Of a stretch of DNA of 41,699 nt, positions 35,101-41,699 are shown piece by piece. Made by a program: the position numbers and the translations under genes. The notes under the pieces are model-generated. The model worked only from the letters and a program-made list of their open reading frames with translations. It had not been told where the DNA came from and did no database searches. Every line of letters starts with the position of its first letter. Within the stretch, counting starts at the first letter, position 1. This DNA comes from Gloeocapsopsis crepidinum LEGE 06123 (GTDB lineage Bacteria; Cyanobacteriota; Cyanobacteriia; Cyanobacteriales; Chroococcidiopsidaceae). The stretch lies in the NCBI RefSeq assembly GCF_015207655.1, contig NZ_JADEWN010000057.1, positions 1-41,699 of the forward strand, in the 5' to 3' direction.

Positions 35101-35709
35101 ATGCGCGATATGGAAATTCGCGGTGTCGGTAATTTACTCGGTGCAGAACAGTCAGGGCAAATGGATGCGATCGGTTTTGATCTTTACATGGAAATGCTCG
35201 AAGAAGCAATCCGCGAGATTCGCGGACAAGAAATTCCCAGTGTTGATGATACGCAAATTGATCTAAATCTCACCGCATTTATTCCCGCAGATTATATCGC
35301 CGATATGGATCAAAAGATGAGTGCATATCGTGCTGTCGCCGCTGCAAAAACGAAAGAAGAATTAACACAAATAGCCGCCGAGTGGAGCGATCGCTACGGT
35401 ACGATTCCTAGTGGTGCAAATCAATTACTGCGCGTGATGGAACTCAAGCAAGTTGCTAAATCCTTAGGATTCAGTCGCATTAAACCGGAAGGAAAGCAAC
35501 ACGTGATTTTAGAAACTCCAATGGAAGAACCCGCGTGGAACTTACTTGCAGCAAATTTACCCGAAAGTTTGCGATCGCGTTTTGTCTATTCGCCTGGTAA
35601 AGTTACCGTACGCGGTTTGGGTGTCCTCAGCGCTCATCAACAACTCGAAAACCTGATTGATTTCTTGAGTAAAATGCAAGGCGCACTTCCCGAACCTGTA
35701 CTTACATAA
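32146..35709 (+). CDS. mfd: Transcription-repair coupling factor Mfd (1187 aa)
   Basis: Superfamily 2 DNA translocase that removes stalled RNA polymerase and recruits UvrA. Domains in order: a UvrB-like N-terminal part (about 30-300), a CarD-like RNA-polymerase-binding domain (about 518-580, [16 protein letters not shown]), the motor with Walker A GDVGFGK673T and DEEQ box D768-E-E-Q, a helicase C domain ([33 protein letters not shown]), and the C-terminal TRCF domain. The length is usual for cyanobacteria. Unusually, residues about 363-384 are encoded by a 66-bp palindromic repeat inserted in frame. It is preceded by the G-rich repeat region and appears to be monocistronic. Confidence 0.97.
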   Translation: MAFFSIVRALGRSPLTTEILAKLERQRVCRLNGIPRLPKGLVASALAQEAQSHLLVVCSTLEEAGRWTAQLEAMGWQTTHFYPTSEASPYEPFDPETEMTWGQMQVLADLVKNRGDASFSKMAIIATQAALQPHLPPLEAFQPYCLNVTQGMELDLNAFGDKLAQLGYERVPLVETEGQWSRRGDIVDVFPVASELPVRLEWFGDEIEQIREFDPATQRSRSSNGSALDKIDSLILTPTTFAPIIVSSLADKKQQVSAYLSPEEQEQFETNQTLEGSRRFLGLAFDKPASLLDYLPENTLIAIDEIEQCQAHSDRALENAEEQHAALSHLPRIHRAFEDSLATASNFRQLHLSELVIETDLTSPLNASLLNGGHLRTQLAPPQSSPLNLASRPVPVSPHQFGKIAETIRTERDRGFSVWLVSAQPSRSVSLLQEHDCPAQFIPNPRDFQAIDKLQISHTPVGLKYSGLAELEGFILPTFRLAVVTDREFFGQHTLATPSYVRKRRQAASKQVDLNKLRPGDYVVHRNHGVGKFLKLESLTLNKETREYIVIQYADGLLRVAADQLGSLSRFRSTTESPPELNKMTGKAWANTKNRVRKAIKKLAVDLLKLYAARSQQQGLAYPSDQPWQEELEDSFPYQPTTDQLKAVQDVKRDMESDRPMDRLVCGDVGFGKTEVAIRAIFKAVTAGKQVALLAPTTILTQQHYHTIKERFAPYPIQVGLLNRFRTAEERRDIQRRLTTGELDVVVGTHQLLGKGVNFRDLGLLVVDEEQRFGVNQKEKIKSLKTQVDVLTLSATPIPRTLYMSLSGIREMSLITTPPPTRRPIKTHLAPYDSESVRSAIRQELDRGGQVFYVVPRVDGIEETAANLREMIPGGRIAIAHGQMDEGELESTMLTFSNGDADILVCTTIIESGLDIPRVNTILIEDAHRFGLSQLYQLRGRVGRAGIQAHAWLFYPKQRALSDAARQRLRAIQEFTQLGSGYQLAMRDMEIRGVGNLLGAEQSGQMDAIGFDLYMEMLEEAIREIRGQEIPSVDDTQIDLNLTAFIPADYIADMDQKMSAYRAVAAAKTKEELTQIAAEWSDRYGTIPSGANQLLRVMELKQVAKSLGFSRIKPEGKQHVILETPMEEPAWNLLAANLPESLRSRFVYSPGKVTVRGLGVLSAHQQLENLIDFLSKMQGALPEPVLT
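33231..33308. repeat. Palindromic repeat inserted in frame within mfd, flanked by 12-bp direct repeats
   Basis: CTCACCCCTCAA occurs at 33231-33242 and again at 33297-33308. Between them lies a palindrome at 33244-33284: outer arms GCCAGTT and AACTGGC, inner arms CGGAGG (33258-33263) and CCTCCG (33267-33272), loop ACA. The period between direct repeats is 66 bases (22 codons), so the frame is kept and SPLN is duplicated in the protein on either side of [18 protein letters not shown]. Similar palindromes are, from memory, common between genes in filamentous and Chroococcidiopsis-type cyanobacteria. Confidence 0.8.
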
Positions 35710-35770
35710 ATTGTTGCAGCTTGAGAGCTATCTTCTTGACTTATCATTGGCAAGCCGAGATTATTAAAAC

Positions 35771-35788
35771 TAATTCTCATTAGAATAA
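35771..35788. promoter_or_regulatory. Fur-box-like palindrome upstream of the AraC regulator gene
   Basis: ATTCT (35773-35777) and AGAAT (35782-35786) are inverted around CATT, within TAATTCTCATTAGAATAA. It lies 24 bases before the regulator start and resembles the AT-rich inverted sites bound by the iron repressor Fur. The adjacent iron-uptake genes support this reading. Confidence 0.6.
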
Positions 35789-35809
35789 CCTGTAATCTCC
35801 TCATCTCTC

Positions 35810-36829
35810 ATGAGCCTCGACTTAACTACGCAAGAAGTACATGAAATCTGGATGGAAGCTGAGCAACATTGCCCCCCTGTAACTTCCGTTGATTGCTTAG
35901 AAACAATTTGTACCGTGCCATTGCAGTTGGGCAGTGGCTATGTGCGAGAGATAGAGCTATATCCAGGTTTGGAACTATGTATTTTTAATGAAACCTACAA
36001 CGATATAACGCAGCGAGTACCAGAGAATAGTCACTTTGTGCAGTTTGCAGTGTACTTGTCAGGAGTAATAGATGACGATTTAGTATCGATCAATGGAGAA
36101 CAAAGTTATGTGGGTGGCAGCGGTATTCAGCGAAGCCATCAGATGTTTAGACCACAGTTTCAACCTCATGTTGGAGTTGATATCCATATGCAGCCACACT
36201 TGCTGAGGCAATTTTTTGCAACACCGACAGGGCAGTTACCAACCGAACTAAAACCATTGGTGCGAGGAGACGATTGGCAACAAGTATTTTCGCCTAAAAC
36301 TACAGCAGCAATGCGATTAGTGGCGCAGCAGATCATCGACTGTCCATTTTTGGGAACAACTAAGCGGGTGTATTTGCAGGGCAAAGTGTTTGAGTTGATG
36401 GCACTTCAGCTTGAGGGCGTTGTGGATAATTCTGCTATGAGAAGGTTGCGCCAGCAACAGACAGCATCAGCCCTCAAACCCAGCACGATCGCCCGAATTT
36501 ATCATGCAGCAGAAATTTTGCGCTCGCATCTAGAACATCCCCCTTCACAAATTGAACTCGCGCAGCAAGTAGGAGTTGGTCATTGTACGCTGCATAAAGG
36601 GTTTCGCTCGCTGTTTGGAGTCACGCCTTTTGCTTATCTCACTCAGCAGCGGATGGAACAGGCTGAACGCTTGTTACGGGAACCTGACTCTACAGTGGCA
36701 GAAGTAGCAAATCGTGTCGGCTATGCAAACCCCGCTCAGTTTGCCGCAGCGTTTAAGCGTCACTTTGGGATCACTCCCAGCGATTGCATCCGTGGCAAAA
36801 AATTGCTTTTTGAATCAAAAAATCCTTAA
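35810..36829 (+). CDS. AraC-family regulator, PchR-like, of the siderophore locus (339 aa)
   Basis: Transcription activator with an N-terminal sensing region (about 1-215, e.g. GSGYVREIELYPGLELCIFNETYNDI) and a C-terminal pair of helix-turn-helix motifs (about 230-330: SQIELAQQVGVGHCTLHKGFRSLFGVTPFAYL; STVAEVANRVGYANPAQFAAAFKRHFGITPSD). Regulators of this PchR type are activated by the iron-siderophore and drive the neighbouring receptor gene. It lies 109 bases upstream of the TonB-dependent receptor gene, same strand, behind a Fur-like box. The cognate siderophore is unknown. Confidence 0.85.
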   Translation: MSLDLTTQEVHEIWMEAEQHCPPVTSVDCLETICTVPLQLGSGYVREIELYPGLELCIFNETYNDITQRVPENSHFVQFAVYLSGVIDDDLVSINGEQSYVGGSGIQRSHQMFRPQFQPHVGVDIHMQPHLLRQFFATPTGQLPTELKPLVRGDDWQQVFSPKTTAAMRLVAQQIIDCPFLGTTKRVYLQGKVFELMALQLEGVVDNSAMRRLRQQQTASALKPSTIARIYHAAEILRSHLEHPPSQIELAQQVGVGHCTLHKGFRSLFGVTPFAYLTQQRMEQAERLLREPDSTVAEVANRVGYANPAQFAAAFKRHFGITPSDCIRGKKLLFESKNP

Positions 36830-36895
36830 AAATAGAATCTTGGGGTGATGGTGTAGGTTTGGAGTAGATTTGGCGATCGCCTTCTGTTTAAACTC

Positions 36896-36916
36896 AGTTC
36901 TACATAAATAAGAACT
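36896..36916. promoter_or_regulatory. Inverted repeat upstream of the TonB receptor gene, candidate AraC operator
   Basis: AGTTCT (36896-36901) and AGAACT (36911-36916) are perfect complements separated by a 9-base AT spacer. The site is about 40 bases upstream of the receptor start and would suit the dimeric AraC-type regulator encoded just before. No binding evidence exists beyond symmetry and position. Confidence 0.45.
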
Positions 36917-36958
36917 CTTTGCAATTGAGAGAGCCGAGTGAACTGGGTGAGGACGAAT

Positions 36959-39424
36959 ATGGCGATGAGTCAGGTTTGGGTAACGGTTCAATGCGTATTG
37001 GCACTAAGCTTGTTGGGTGCTGCAATCAATATAGAAATACCAGCCAGGGCGCAGGAAGTACCACAGTTAAGTGAAGAACAACCTGCAACTACTGTCGAAG
37101 CCTCACCGGTGCAAATTACTGGAGTACGGGTAGAGACGACCGAGGCGGGTTTGCAAGTGGTGCTAGAAACAGCAAACGCTTTGGAAGTTCCTGAAACTCG
37201 AATCGTCGGCAACACTCTAATTGCAGAGATTCCGAATGCGGCGATCGCTCAAGAGTTTTTGCAAATAGACCCGATTGAGGGCATTGCTTTGGTGCGTGTG
37301 ACAAGTTTGCCAGATAGTCAAGTGCAAGTAGCGATTACAGGAACCGATGCACCACCTCTCGTTGAGGTAACAACAGAAGCTCAAGGGTTAGTATTAGCGG
37401 TAACACCGGATGCTGCTGAAGCCGTGGCAGAAGATGATGTGATTGAGATTGTCGTAACAGGACAAGATGAGGGCTATAACCCGTCAAGTGCTTCAACTGC
37501 AACGCGAACAGATACACCGCTACAAGATATTCCCGCTTCCATTCAGGTAATTCCTCAACAAGTAACTGAAGATCAGGGTGTAACAGGGTTACAAGATGCA
37601 GTGCGAAATAATGTACCTGGTATTTCAGTGGCTCGTGACTACGGTGGATTTGGTGCAGGTAGCTTTATTATTCGAGGATTTGAGCAACCTTCTAATTTTA
37701 GAAACGGATTTCGCTTCAATGGGACTAACATTGTAGATCTTTCTAACGTTGAGCGAATTGAGGTGTTGCGCGGTCCCGCTTCTATCCTGTTCGGACAGTT
37801 ACAACCAGGGGGTATTGTTAATGTAGTGACGGAACAGCCTTTACGTGAGCCAACTTATACGGTGGAATTCACAGCTGGGCAATTTAGCTTTTACCGTCCA
37901 GAAATTGATTTTTCAGGTCCATTAACAGAGAATGGCGAATTGCTATATCGCTTAAATGCCGTGTATCAAAACTCTGGAAGTTTTCGGGATTTCGTTAATA
38001 CAGAACGTGTTTTTATCGCCCCAAATTTACAGTGGAATATCAATGAGAACACAACCCTAAATCTTGATTTTTCTTACTTGTATAATGATCCCGTCTTTGA
38101 TCGTGGTTTGGTAGCACTGAGTGATGGTTCTCTACCGCTACCAATTAACCGATTCCTCAGTTACCCATCTTTGGAAGGGGTTTATGTTGAAAGGTATGAA
38201 GCAGGTTACAGATTAGAGCATCGGTTTAGTGAAGACTGGCAGATTCGTAATGGATTTTTTCTATCTTCCAATTATGAGGGAGGAAGTAATGCTGAATTTG
38301 GTAGTCCTTTTGCTCTAATCGATGATCGATTTATCAGTAGAGGCTATGAAGAATATGATTCCTTTACAGAGGAATACAGACTTCAGACAGATATTATTGG
38401 AAACTTTAGAACAGGCTCAATTGAACATGAGGTACTAGTTGGATTTGATTTGGGTCGATCTACATTCAATTATCGTGAGAACACAGCTAGTCTGCCACCG
38501 ATTGACATTTTCGACCCAAACTACACTGTTTCCAGACCAGACACATTACCCAACTCGTTTTCTCTGGTAACGTTCACAGATAATTTAGGAATTTATTTAC
38601 AGGATCAAGTTTCTCTGCTAGATAACTTGATTGTAGTCATTGGTGGTCGAATTGACTTTACTGATCAGAGAAATTATTCTTCTGGATCGCAGACCAATCA
38701 ATCAGACACAGCATTCAGCCCCCGCATTGGAGTTGTTTATCAACCAATTGAACCAATTTCTCTCTATGCCAGCTTTAGCCAATCTTTTAATCCTGTTGTT
38801 GGGCGATCGCAAGATAACTCAGCTTTTGAGCCAGAGCAAGGAACTCAGTACGAAATTGGCATTAGAGCAGAGATTACTAACAATCTCTCTGCAACATTAG
38901 CTGCTTTTGACATCACCAAAAGCAATGTACTGACAACAGACTTAGATAATCCAGATTTCTCGATTCAAATTGGAAAGCAACAAAGCCAAGGCGTTGAATT
39001 TACCCTTGCAGGTGAAATTTTGCCAGGATGGAACATCATTGCGGGTTATGCCTACACGGATGCACGAGTCATAGAAGATAATCGTGTCCCAGAAGGAGAT
39101 TTTTTGAGCAACGTGCCCAGAAATTCAGCAAACCTTTGGACAACTTATGAGATTCAAAGAGGCGATTTTCAAGGATTAGGCTTTGGATTAGGTCTGGTGT
39201 ATGTAGATGAGCGACAAGGTGAATTTCCTAACAGCAATTTTCAACTTCCTAATTATGTGCGTGCTGATGCAGCTTTGTTTTATAGACGAGATAACTGGAG
39301 GGCTGCTATTAATGTGCAAAACCTTTTTGATGTGGAATATTACGAGGTTAGTCAAGGTAGAGACTTTTCTGTTTATCCAGGCGCACCTTTTAACGTTAGA
39401 ATGTCGCTCTCTTTCACATTTTAG
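36959..39424 (+). CDS. TonB-dependent siderophore receptor with AMIN domain (821 aa)
   Basis: Outer-membrane receptor taking up ferric siderophores with energy from TonB. After a signal peptide (ending about PARAQ) comes an AMIN domain (VQITGVRVETTEAGLQVVLE...), typical of cyanobacterial receptors. The plug domain follows (TPLQDIPASIQVIPQQV; RGFEQPSNFRNGF; NVERIEVLRGPASILFGQLQPGGIVNVVTEQP). The 22-strand barrel ends in the C-terminal signature VRMSLSFTF with terminal Phe. ATG 36959 is preferred because GAGGA lies five bases upstream; GTG 36938 would add seven residues. It probably forms an operon with the binding-protein gene 59 bases downstream. Confidence 0.93.
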   Translation: MAMSQVWVTVQCVLALSLLGAAINIEIPARAQEVPQLSEEQPATTVEASPVQITGVRVETTEAGLQVVLETANALEVPETRIVGNTLIAEIPNAAIAQEFLQIDPIEGIALVRVTSLPDSQVQVAITGTDAPPLVEVTTEAQGLVLAVTPDAAEAVAEDDVIEIVVTGQDEGYNPSSASTATRTDTPLQDIPASIQVIPQQVTEDQGVTGLQDAVRNNVPGISVARDYGGFGAGSFIIRGFEQPSNFRNGFRFNGTNIVDLSNVERIEVLRGPASILFGQLQPGGIVNVVTEQPLREPTYTVEFTAGQFSFYRPEIDFSGPLTENGELLYRLNAVYQNSGSFRDFVNTERVFIAPNLQWNINENTTLNLDFSYLYNDPVFDRGLVALSDGSLPLPINRFLSYPSLEGVYVERYEAGYRLEHRFSEDWQIRNGFFLSSNYEGGSNAEFGSPFALIDDRFISRGYEEYDSFTEEYRLQTDIIGNFRTGSIEHEVLVGFDLGRSTFNYRENTASLPPIDIFDPNYTVSRPDTLPNSFSLVTFTDNLGIYLQDQVSLLDNLIVVIGGRIDFTDQRNYSSGSQTNQSDTAFSPRIGVVYQPIEPISLYASFSQSFNPVVGRSQDNSAFEPEQGTQYEIGIRAEITNNLSATLAAFDITKSNVLTTDLDNPDFSIQIGKQQSQGVEFTLAGEILPGWNIIAGYAYTDARVIEDNRVPEGDFLSNVPRNSANLWTTYEIQRGDFQGLGFGLGLVYVDERQGEFPNSNFQLPNYVRADAALFYRRDNWRAAINVQNLFDVEYYEVSQGRDFSVYPGAPFNVRMSLSFTF

Positions 39425-39483
39425 ATTTGAAGTATCCAGTATTAGTAGCTAAAGATGTAGTGCTTTTGGAGTTTCACTAGGAG

Positions 39484-40512
39484 ATGAGAAAACTGAAATT
39501 GCCGAGAATTTTCAATTGGTTAAATCATTGGTTGCAATTATCTATACTGTCAATTTTAGTATTTCTTATTGTTTCATCATGTAGTGGTCATCAACATCAA
39601 CTTACAACATCGAACTTTAATCAACAAGCGAATACTGATAAGTGCCGCATGATTCAACATGCATTGGGGGAAGTTTGCGTACCAAACAATCCTCAGCGTG
39701 TTGTTACTTTAGGTAGACCTTCCTTGGGAAACGCACTGGCTCTTGGTGTAAAACCAATTGGTAGCAGCTTCGACCTTGAGAGAAGAGACGAATTTTCTCC
39801 CTATTTAAAAGATAAAGCAAAAGGGGTAGAGCCAGTAGGAGATCAAAATCAGCCAAGTTTAGAAAAGCTACTGTTGCTTAAACCTGGTTTAATTATAAGC
39901 TGGCAACCTATTGAAACTGTTTACCCTAAACTTTCAGAAATTGCTCCTACTACGCCATATGATTGGCATGGCAAAGATGACTGGGATAGCAATAAAGAAC
40001 TGAAAGGAATTTGGCGTGACTACTTCAATTTCATGGCTGAAGCACTAAATCAAGAAAAAGCTAAACAACAAGCTTGGGAGCATTATTACCAGAGGATTGA
40101 AGAACTTAAATCTGCTTTAGGCGATCGCTATCAAGATAAAACAATTTCCCTCGTTAACTTTTGCTGTGGTGAAATATTTAGTGATGTGAAGAATTCATTC
40201 CCTGGCTCCATACTTAATGATATAGGGCTAAAACGTCCGGAAGCTCAAAACACTACTGCTCCTCTGGGATTTATCACGTTTTCAGAAGAAACCTTTGATA
40301 AAGCCGACGGGGATATTTTATTTGTGTACAATTCCTACGATGGTGAATCGCACTTACAAAGGCTTAAAAACAATCCTCTTTGGAGTAAACTCAAAGCTGT
40401 TCAACAAAATCGTGTTTATTTTGTCGATGTCTCAGTTTGGCGCAATAGCGACATGATTGCTGCTAATGCAGTGATTGATGACCTTTACAAGTACCTCGTC
40501 AGTTCTTCTTAA
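39484..40512 (+). CDS. Iron-siderophore ABC transporter substrate-binding lipoprotein (342 aa)
   Basis: FecB/FhuD-type periplasmic binding protein. The N-terminal hydrophobic segment ends in the lipobox IVSSC33, so the mature protein should be lipid-anchored. Family marks include ALGEVCVPNNPQRVVTLG near the start, QPSLEKLLLLKPGLIISWQ in the middle and the end section NNPLWSKLKAVQQNRVYFVD. Its position 59 bases after the receptor gene suggests it receives the same siderophore. The ATG abuts a TAGGAG with no spacing; GGAG at 39468-39471 is the alternative ribosome site. Permease and ATPase genes are not in this window. Confidence 0.92.
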   Translation: MRKLKLPRIFNWLNHWLQLSILSILVFLIVSSCSGHQHQLTTSNFNQQANTDKCRMIQHALGEVCVPNNPQRVVTLGRPSLGNALALGVKPIGSSFDLERRDEFSPYLKDKAKGVEPVGDQNQPSLEKLLLLKPGLIISWQPIETVYPKLSEIAPTTPYDWHGKDDWDSNKELKGIWRDYFNFMAEALNQEKAKQQAWEHYYQRIEELKSALGDRYQDKTISLVNFCCGEIFSDVKNSFPGSILNDIGLKRPEAQNTTAPLGFITFSEETFDKADGDILFVYNSYDGESHLQRLKNNPLWSKLKAVQQNRVYFVDVSVWRNSDMIAANAVIDDLYKYLVSSS

Positions 40513-40664
40513 ACTGATGCAGAAACTCAGCTTGTTTATCTGCCAATTCTACCACCGCTTTGAAGAACAACTTAGTTCAATGATGCTGAGGCGATAAGTG
40601 ATTACAATGCTAATATTCTGTTTAAATGATGATAACAAGTCGCTATCCTAAAATTTTATGAGCT

Positions 40665-41015
40665 TCATCGGGTTAGTGGTAGATACTCAACGCGGTCTTG
40701 GTATTCATCCTCAAACGATGCACCTGCAATTATAATTAACTCTTCAACGGTTTGTCCAATGCTTTGAGATAAATTGATTGTGATAATTCCTGGCACATGG
40801 CGACCCGCAGCCAAATGGTCAGTCAAATGCCTCGGCATTGATTTACGATTATTTGTCACTAAAACAAACTTATTAATTTCACACCAAATCAAGATGTCTG
40901 GGTCTAGAGTGCCTTTAGGCGGTGCATCCAAATCCCCAATCATCCGCACAACTAACTCAGGTTCGCGTCGTACAAGTTGAAAGCGATATACCGGATTAAG
41001 ATGCTCATCTAAGAG
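40665..41015 (-). pseudogene. PIN-like (DUF5615-type) protein gene, 5' end removed by an IS insertion
   Basis: The sequence GAPPKGTLDPDIL-like, VTNNRKSMPRHLTDHLAAGRHVPGI and EDEYQDRVEYLP matches small cyanobacterial PIN-like proteins. Continuing upstream in the same frame without a stop, one reads LLLDEHLNPVYRFQLVRREPELVVRMIGD, which is the expected N-terminus, but the initial Met is absent and the frame runs into IS sequence at about 41010-41020. An internal ATG would give only 94 residues lacking the first catalytic Asp region, so the gene is probably inactive. About 150 bases between it and the binding-protein gene contain nothing recognisable. Confidence 0.7.
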
Positions 41016-41036
41016 GAGGTCTGAAAAGTAAAAAAG

Positions 41037-41085
41037 CTCTCGTTACAATAACCTGTCAATAGCAAAAAATGACAGAGAACGAGAG
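41037..41085. other. Hairpin-forming leader of the IS5-family transposase
   Basis: CTCTCGTT (41037-41044) pairs with AACGAGAG (41078-41085), and inside it CTGTC (41053-41057) pairs with GACAG (41071-41075). The stem ends two bases before the transposase start. Such end-proximal hairpins can hide the start codon when transcription reads in from outside, keeping transposase low; that role is inferred. Confidence 0.6.
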
Positions 41086-41087
41086 TC

Positions 41088-41603
41088 ATGGGTCAATCAT
41101 ATCGTACCGATCTCACAGATGAACAATGGGAATTACTGAGGAAGTTGATTCCACCAGCTAAAGTAGGCGGTCGTCCTCGTAGCGTAAATATGAGAGCAGT
41201 CATAAATGGAATTTTTTATGTACTTGTAGCGGGATGCGCTTGGTCATTATTGCCTCATGACTTCCCCAAGTGGAAAACGGTATATCACTATTTCCGGCAG
41301 TGGCGTTTAGATGGGGATTGGGAAAGGATTCACGAGCAGTTAAGACAATGGATGCGAGCTACCTGTAACCGTCATCCTAGTCCTTCGGCAGCAATCTTGG
41401 ATAGCCAATCTGTCGAAACTGCCACCATGATTCATTTAGGTGTTGGCTATGATGCAGGCAAACAAGTCAAAGGTCGTAAACGTCATATTTTGGTTGATAC
41501 TTTAGGCTTGTTAATGGTCGTGGTTGTCACCGCCGCTAACTTGCCAGAAAGAGAAGGCGCCAAATTAATCTTACCTGAGTTCGGGTTAAGCAGATGGAGG
41601 TAA
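41088..41603 (+). CDS. IS5-family transposase, 3'-truncated (171 aa)
   Basis: DDE transposase N-terminal two thirds. It has the DUF4096-type start [43 protein letters not shown], then [10 protein letters not shown] with the first catalytic Asp, and [32 protein letters not shown] with the second. After LILPEFGLS the similarity ends and a stop follows at 41601-41603. The final Glu-containing region is missing, and I found no continuation in other frames, so the protein should be inactive. The stop codon lies at the edge of a terminator-like hairpin that looks like foreign sequence. Confidence 0.8.
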   Translation: MGQSYRTDLTDEQWELLRKLIPPAKVGGRPRSVNMRAVINGIFYVLVAGCAWSLLPHDFPKWKTVYHYFRQWRLDGDWERIHEQLRQWMRATCNRHPSPSAAILDSQSVETATMIHLGVGYDAGKQVKGRKRHILVDTLGLLMVVVVTAANLPEREGAKLILPEFGLSRWR

Positions 41604-41633
41604 AGCCCATTCTAAGTGAAGGGAGGGCTTTTT
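41602..41633 (+). terminator. Terminator-like hairpin at the end of the truncated transposase
   Basis: AAAGCCC (41602-41608) pairs with GGGCTTT (41625-41631) across 16 bases and runs into TTTTT. It overlaps the transposase stop. It may have belonged to a gene present before the truncation. The last 66 bases of the window show no gene. Confidence 0.55.
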
Positions 41634-41699
41634 GGGCTGATGACAATAAGCAATCAAACCACAGAGGACATTAACACCAAAATTGACGGGACTACGATG

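Noticed and set aside
34916-35266. 116-codon plus-strand frame inside mfd
   Set aside because: It overlaps a conserved part of Mfd in another frame and its product has no family-like features.
41604-41699. Continuation of the transposase in another frame by programmed frameshift
   Set aside because: No slippery A-run near the stop, and the next open frame shows none of the expected Glu-containing transposase motifs.

Overview
The window comes from a cyanobacterium. The octamer GCGATCGC (HIP1) recurs throughout, and there is a photosynthetic electron-carrier cluster (cytochrome c-550, a PsbV2-type cytochrome, plastocyanin, cytochrome c6). Several gene families are ones typical of cyanobacteria: HpsA-type polysaccharide proteins, a Uma2 nuclease, and an AMIN-domain TonB receptor. 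The genus cannot be fixed from sequence reading alone; a Chroococcidiopsis/Gloeocapsa-like lineage is a guess.

Layout. (1) Positions 1-110 hold the tail of an IS630-like transposase. (2) Positions 510-18533 hold two complete copies of a four-gene hps locus, in the same order and on the same strand: hpsA (about 1,750 codons) followed by three small pseudopilin genes (hpsB, hpsC and a third, hpsD-like). About 2.8 kb separates the copies. That spacer contains a VapBC-type toxin-antitoxin pair lying between 25-bp direct repeats, a metallophosphoesterase remnant, and a minus-strand run of four unrecognised small genes headed by a broken gene. (3) Positions 18864-21371 hold a small IF2_N-like gene and then psbV, psbV2-like, petE and petJ. 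(4) Positions 21487-25522 hold a divergent isonitrile-hydratase-like/LuxR pair, a BrnT/BrnA toxin-antitoxin pair behind a strong palindrome, and two tandem rhomboid proteases. (5) Positions 25588-29693 hold a compact three-gene set: a 739-aa dynamin-like large GTPase, a 326-aa P-loop GTPase and a 286-aa protein with one C-terminal membrane anchor. (6) Positions 29817-35709 hold a Uma2 nuclease, a CorC/CNNM-type transporter (minus strand) and mfd. The mfd gene carries an in-frame 66-bp palindromic insertion. (7) Positions 35773-40512 hold a siderophore-iron locus: a Fur-like box, an AraC regulator, a TonB-dependent receptor and an iron-siderophore binding lipoprotein. (8) Positions 40665-41633 hold a PIN-like gene cut off at its 5' end by an IS5-family insertion whose transposase is itself cut short.

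How the genes fit together. The hps products are predicted to act at the envelope: the pseudopilins would form a short type-IV-pilus-like or secretion fibre, and HpsA would be its large surface partner in polysaccharide export. The electron carriers serve the thylakoid lumen: PsbV at photosystem II, and plastocyanin or cytochrome c6 between cytochrome b6f and photosystem I. The iron locus has the layout of regulator, outer-membrane receptor and periplasmic binding protein, but no inner-membrane permease or ATPase is in the window.

The best candidate for an undescribed system is the GTPase triad (25588-29693), directly downstream of tandem rhomboids. The second is the duplicated hps locus with its HpsA proteins, which combine a prepilin-like N-terminus, Ca-loop-like motifs and a C-terminal region resembling the DUF3494 ice-binding fold. 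No tRNA, rRNA or CRISPR array was seen.
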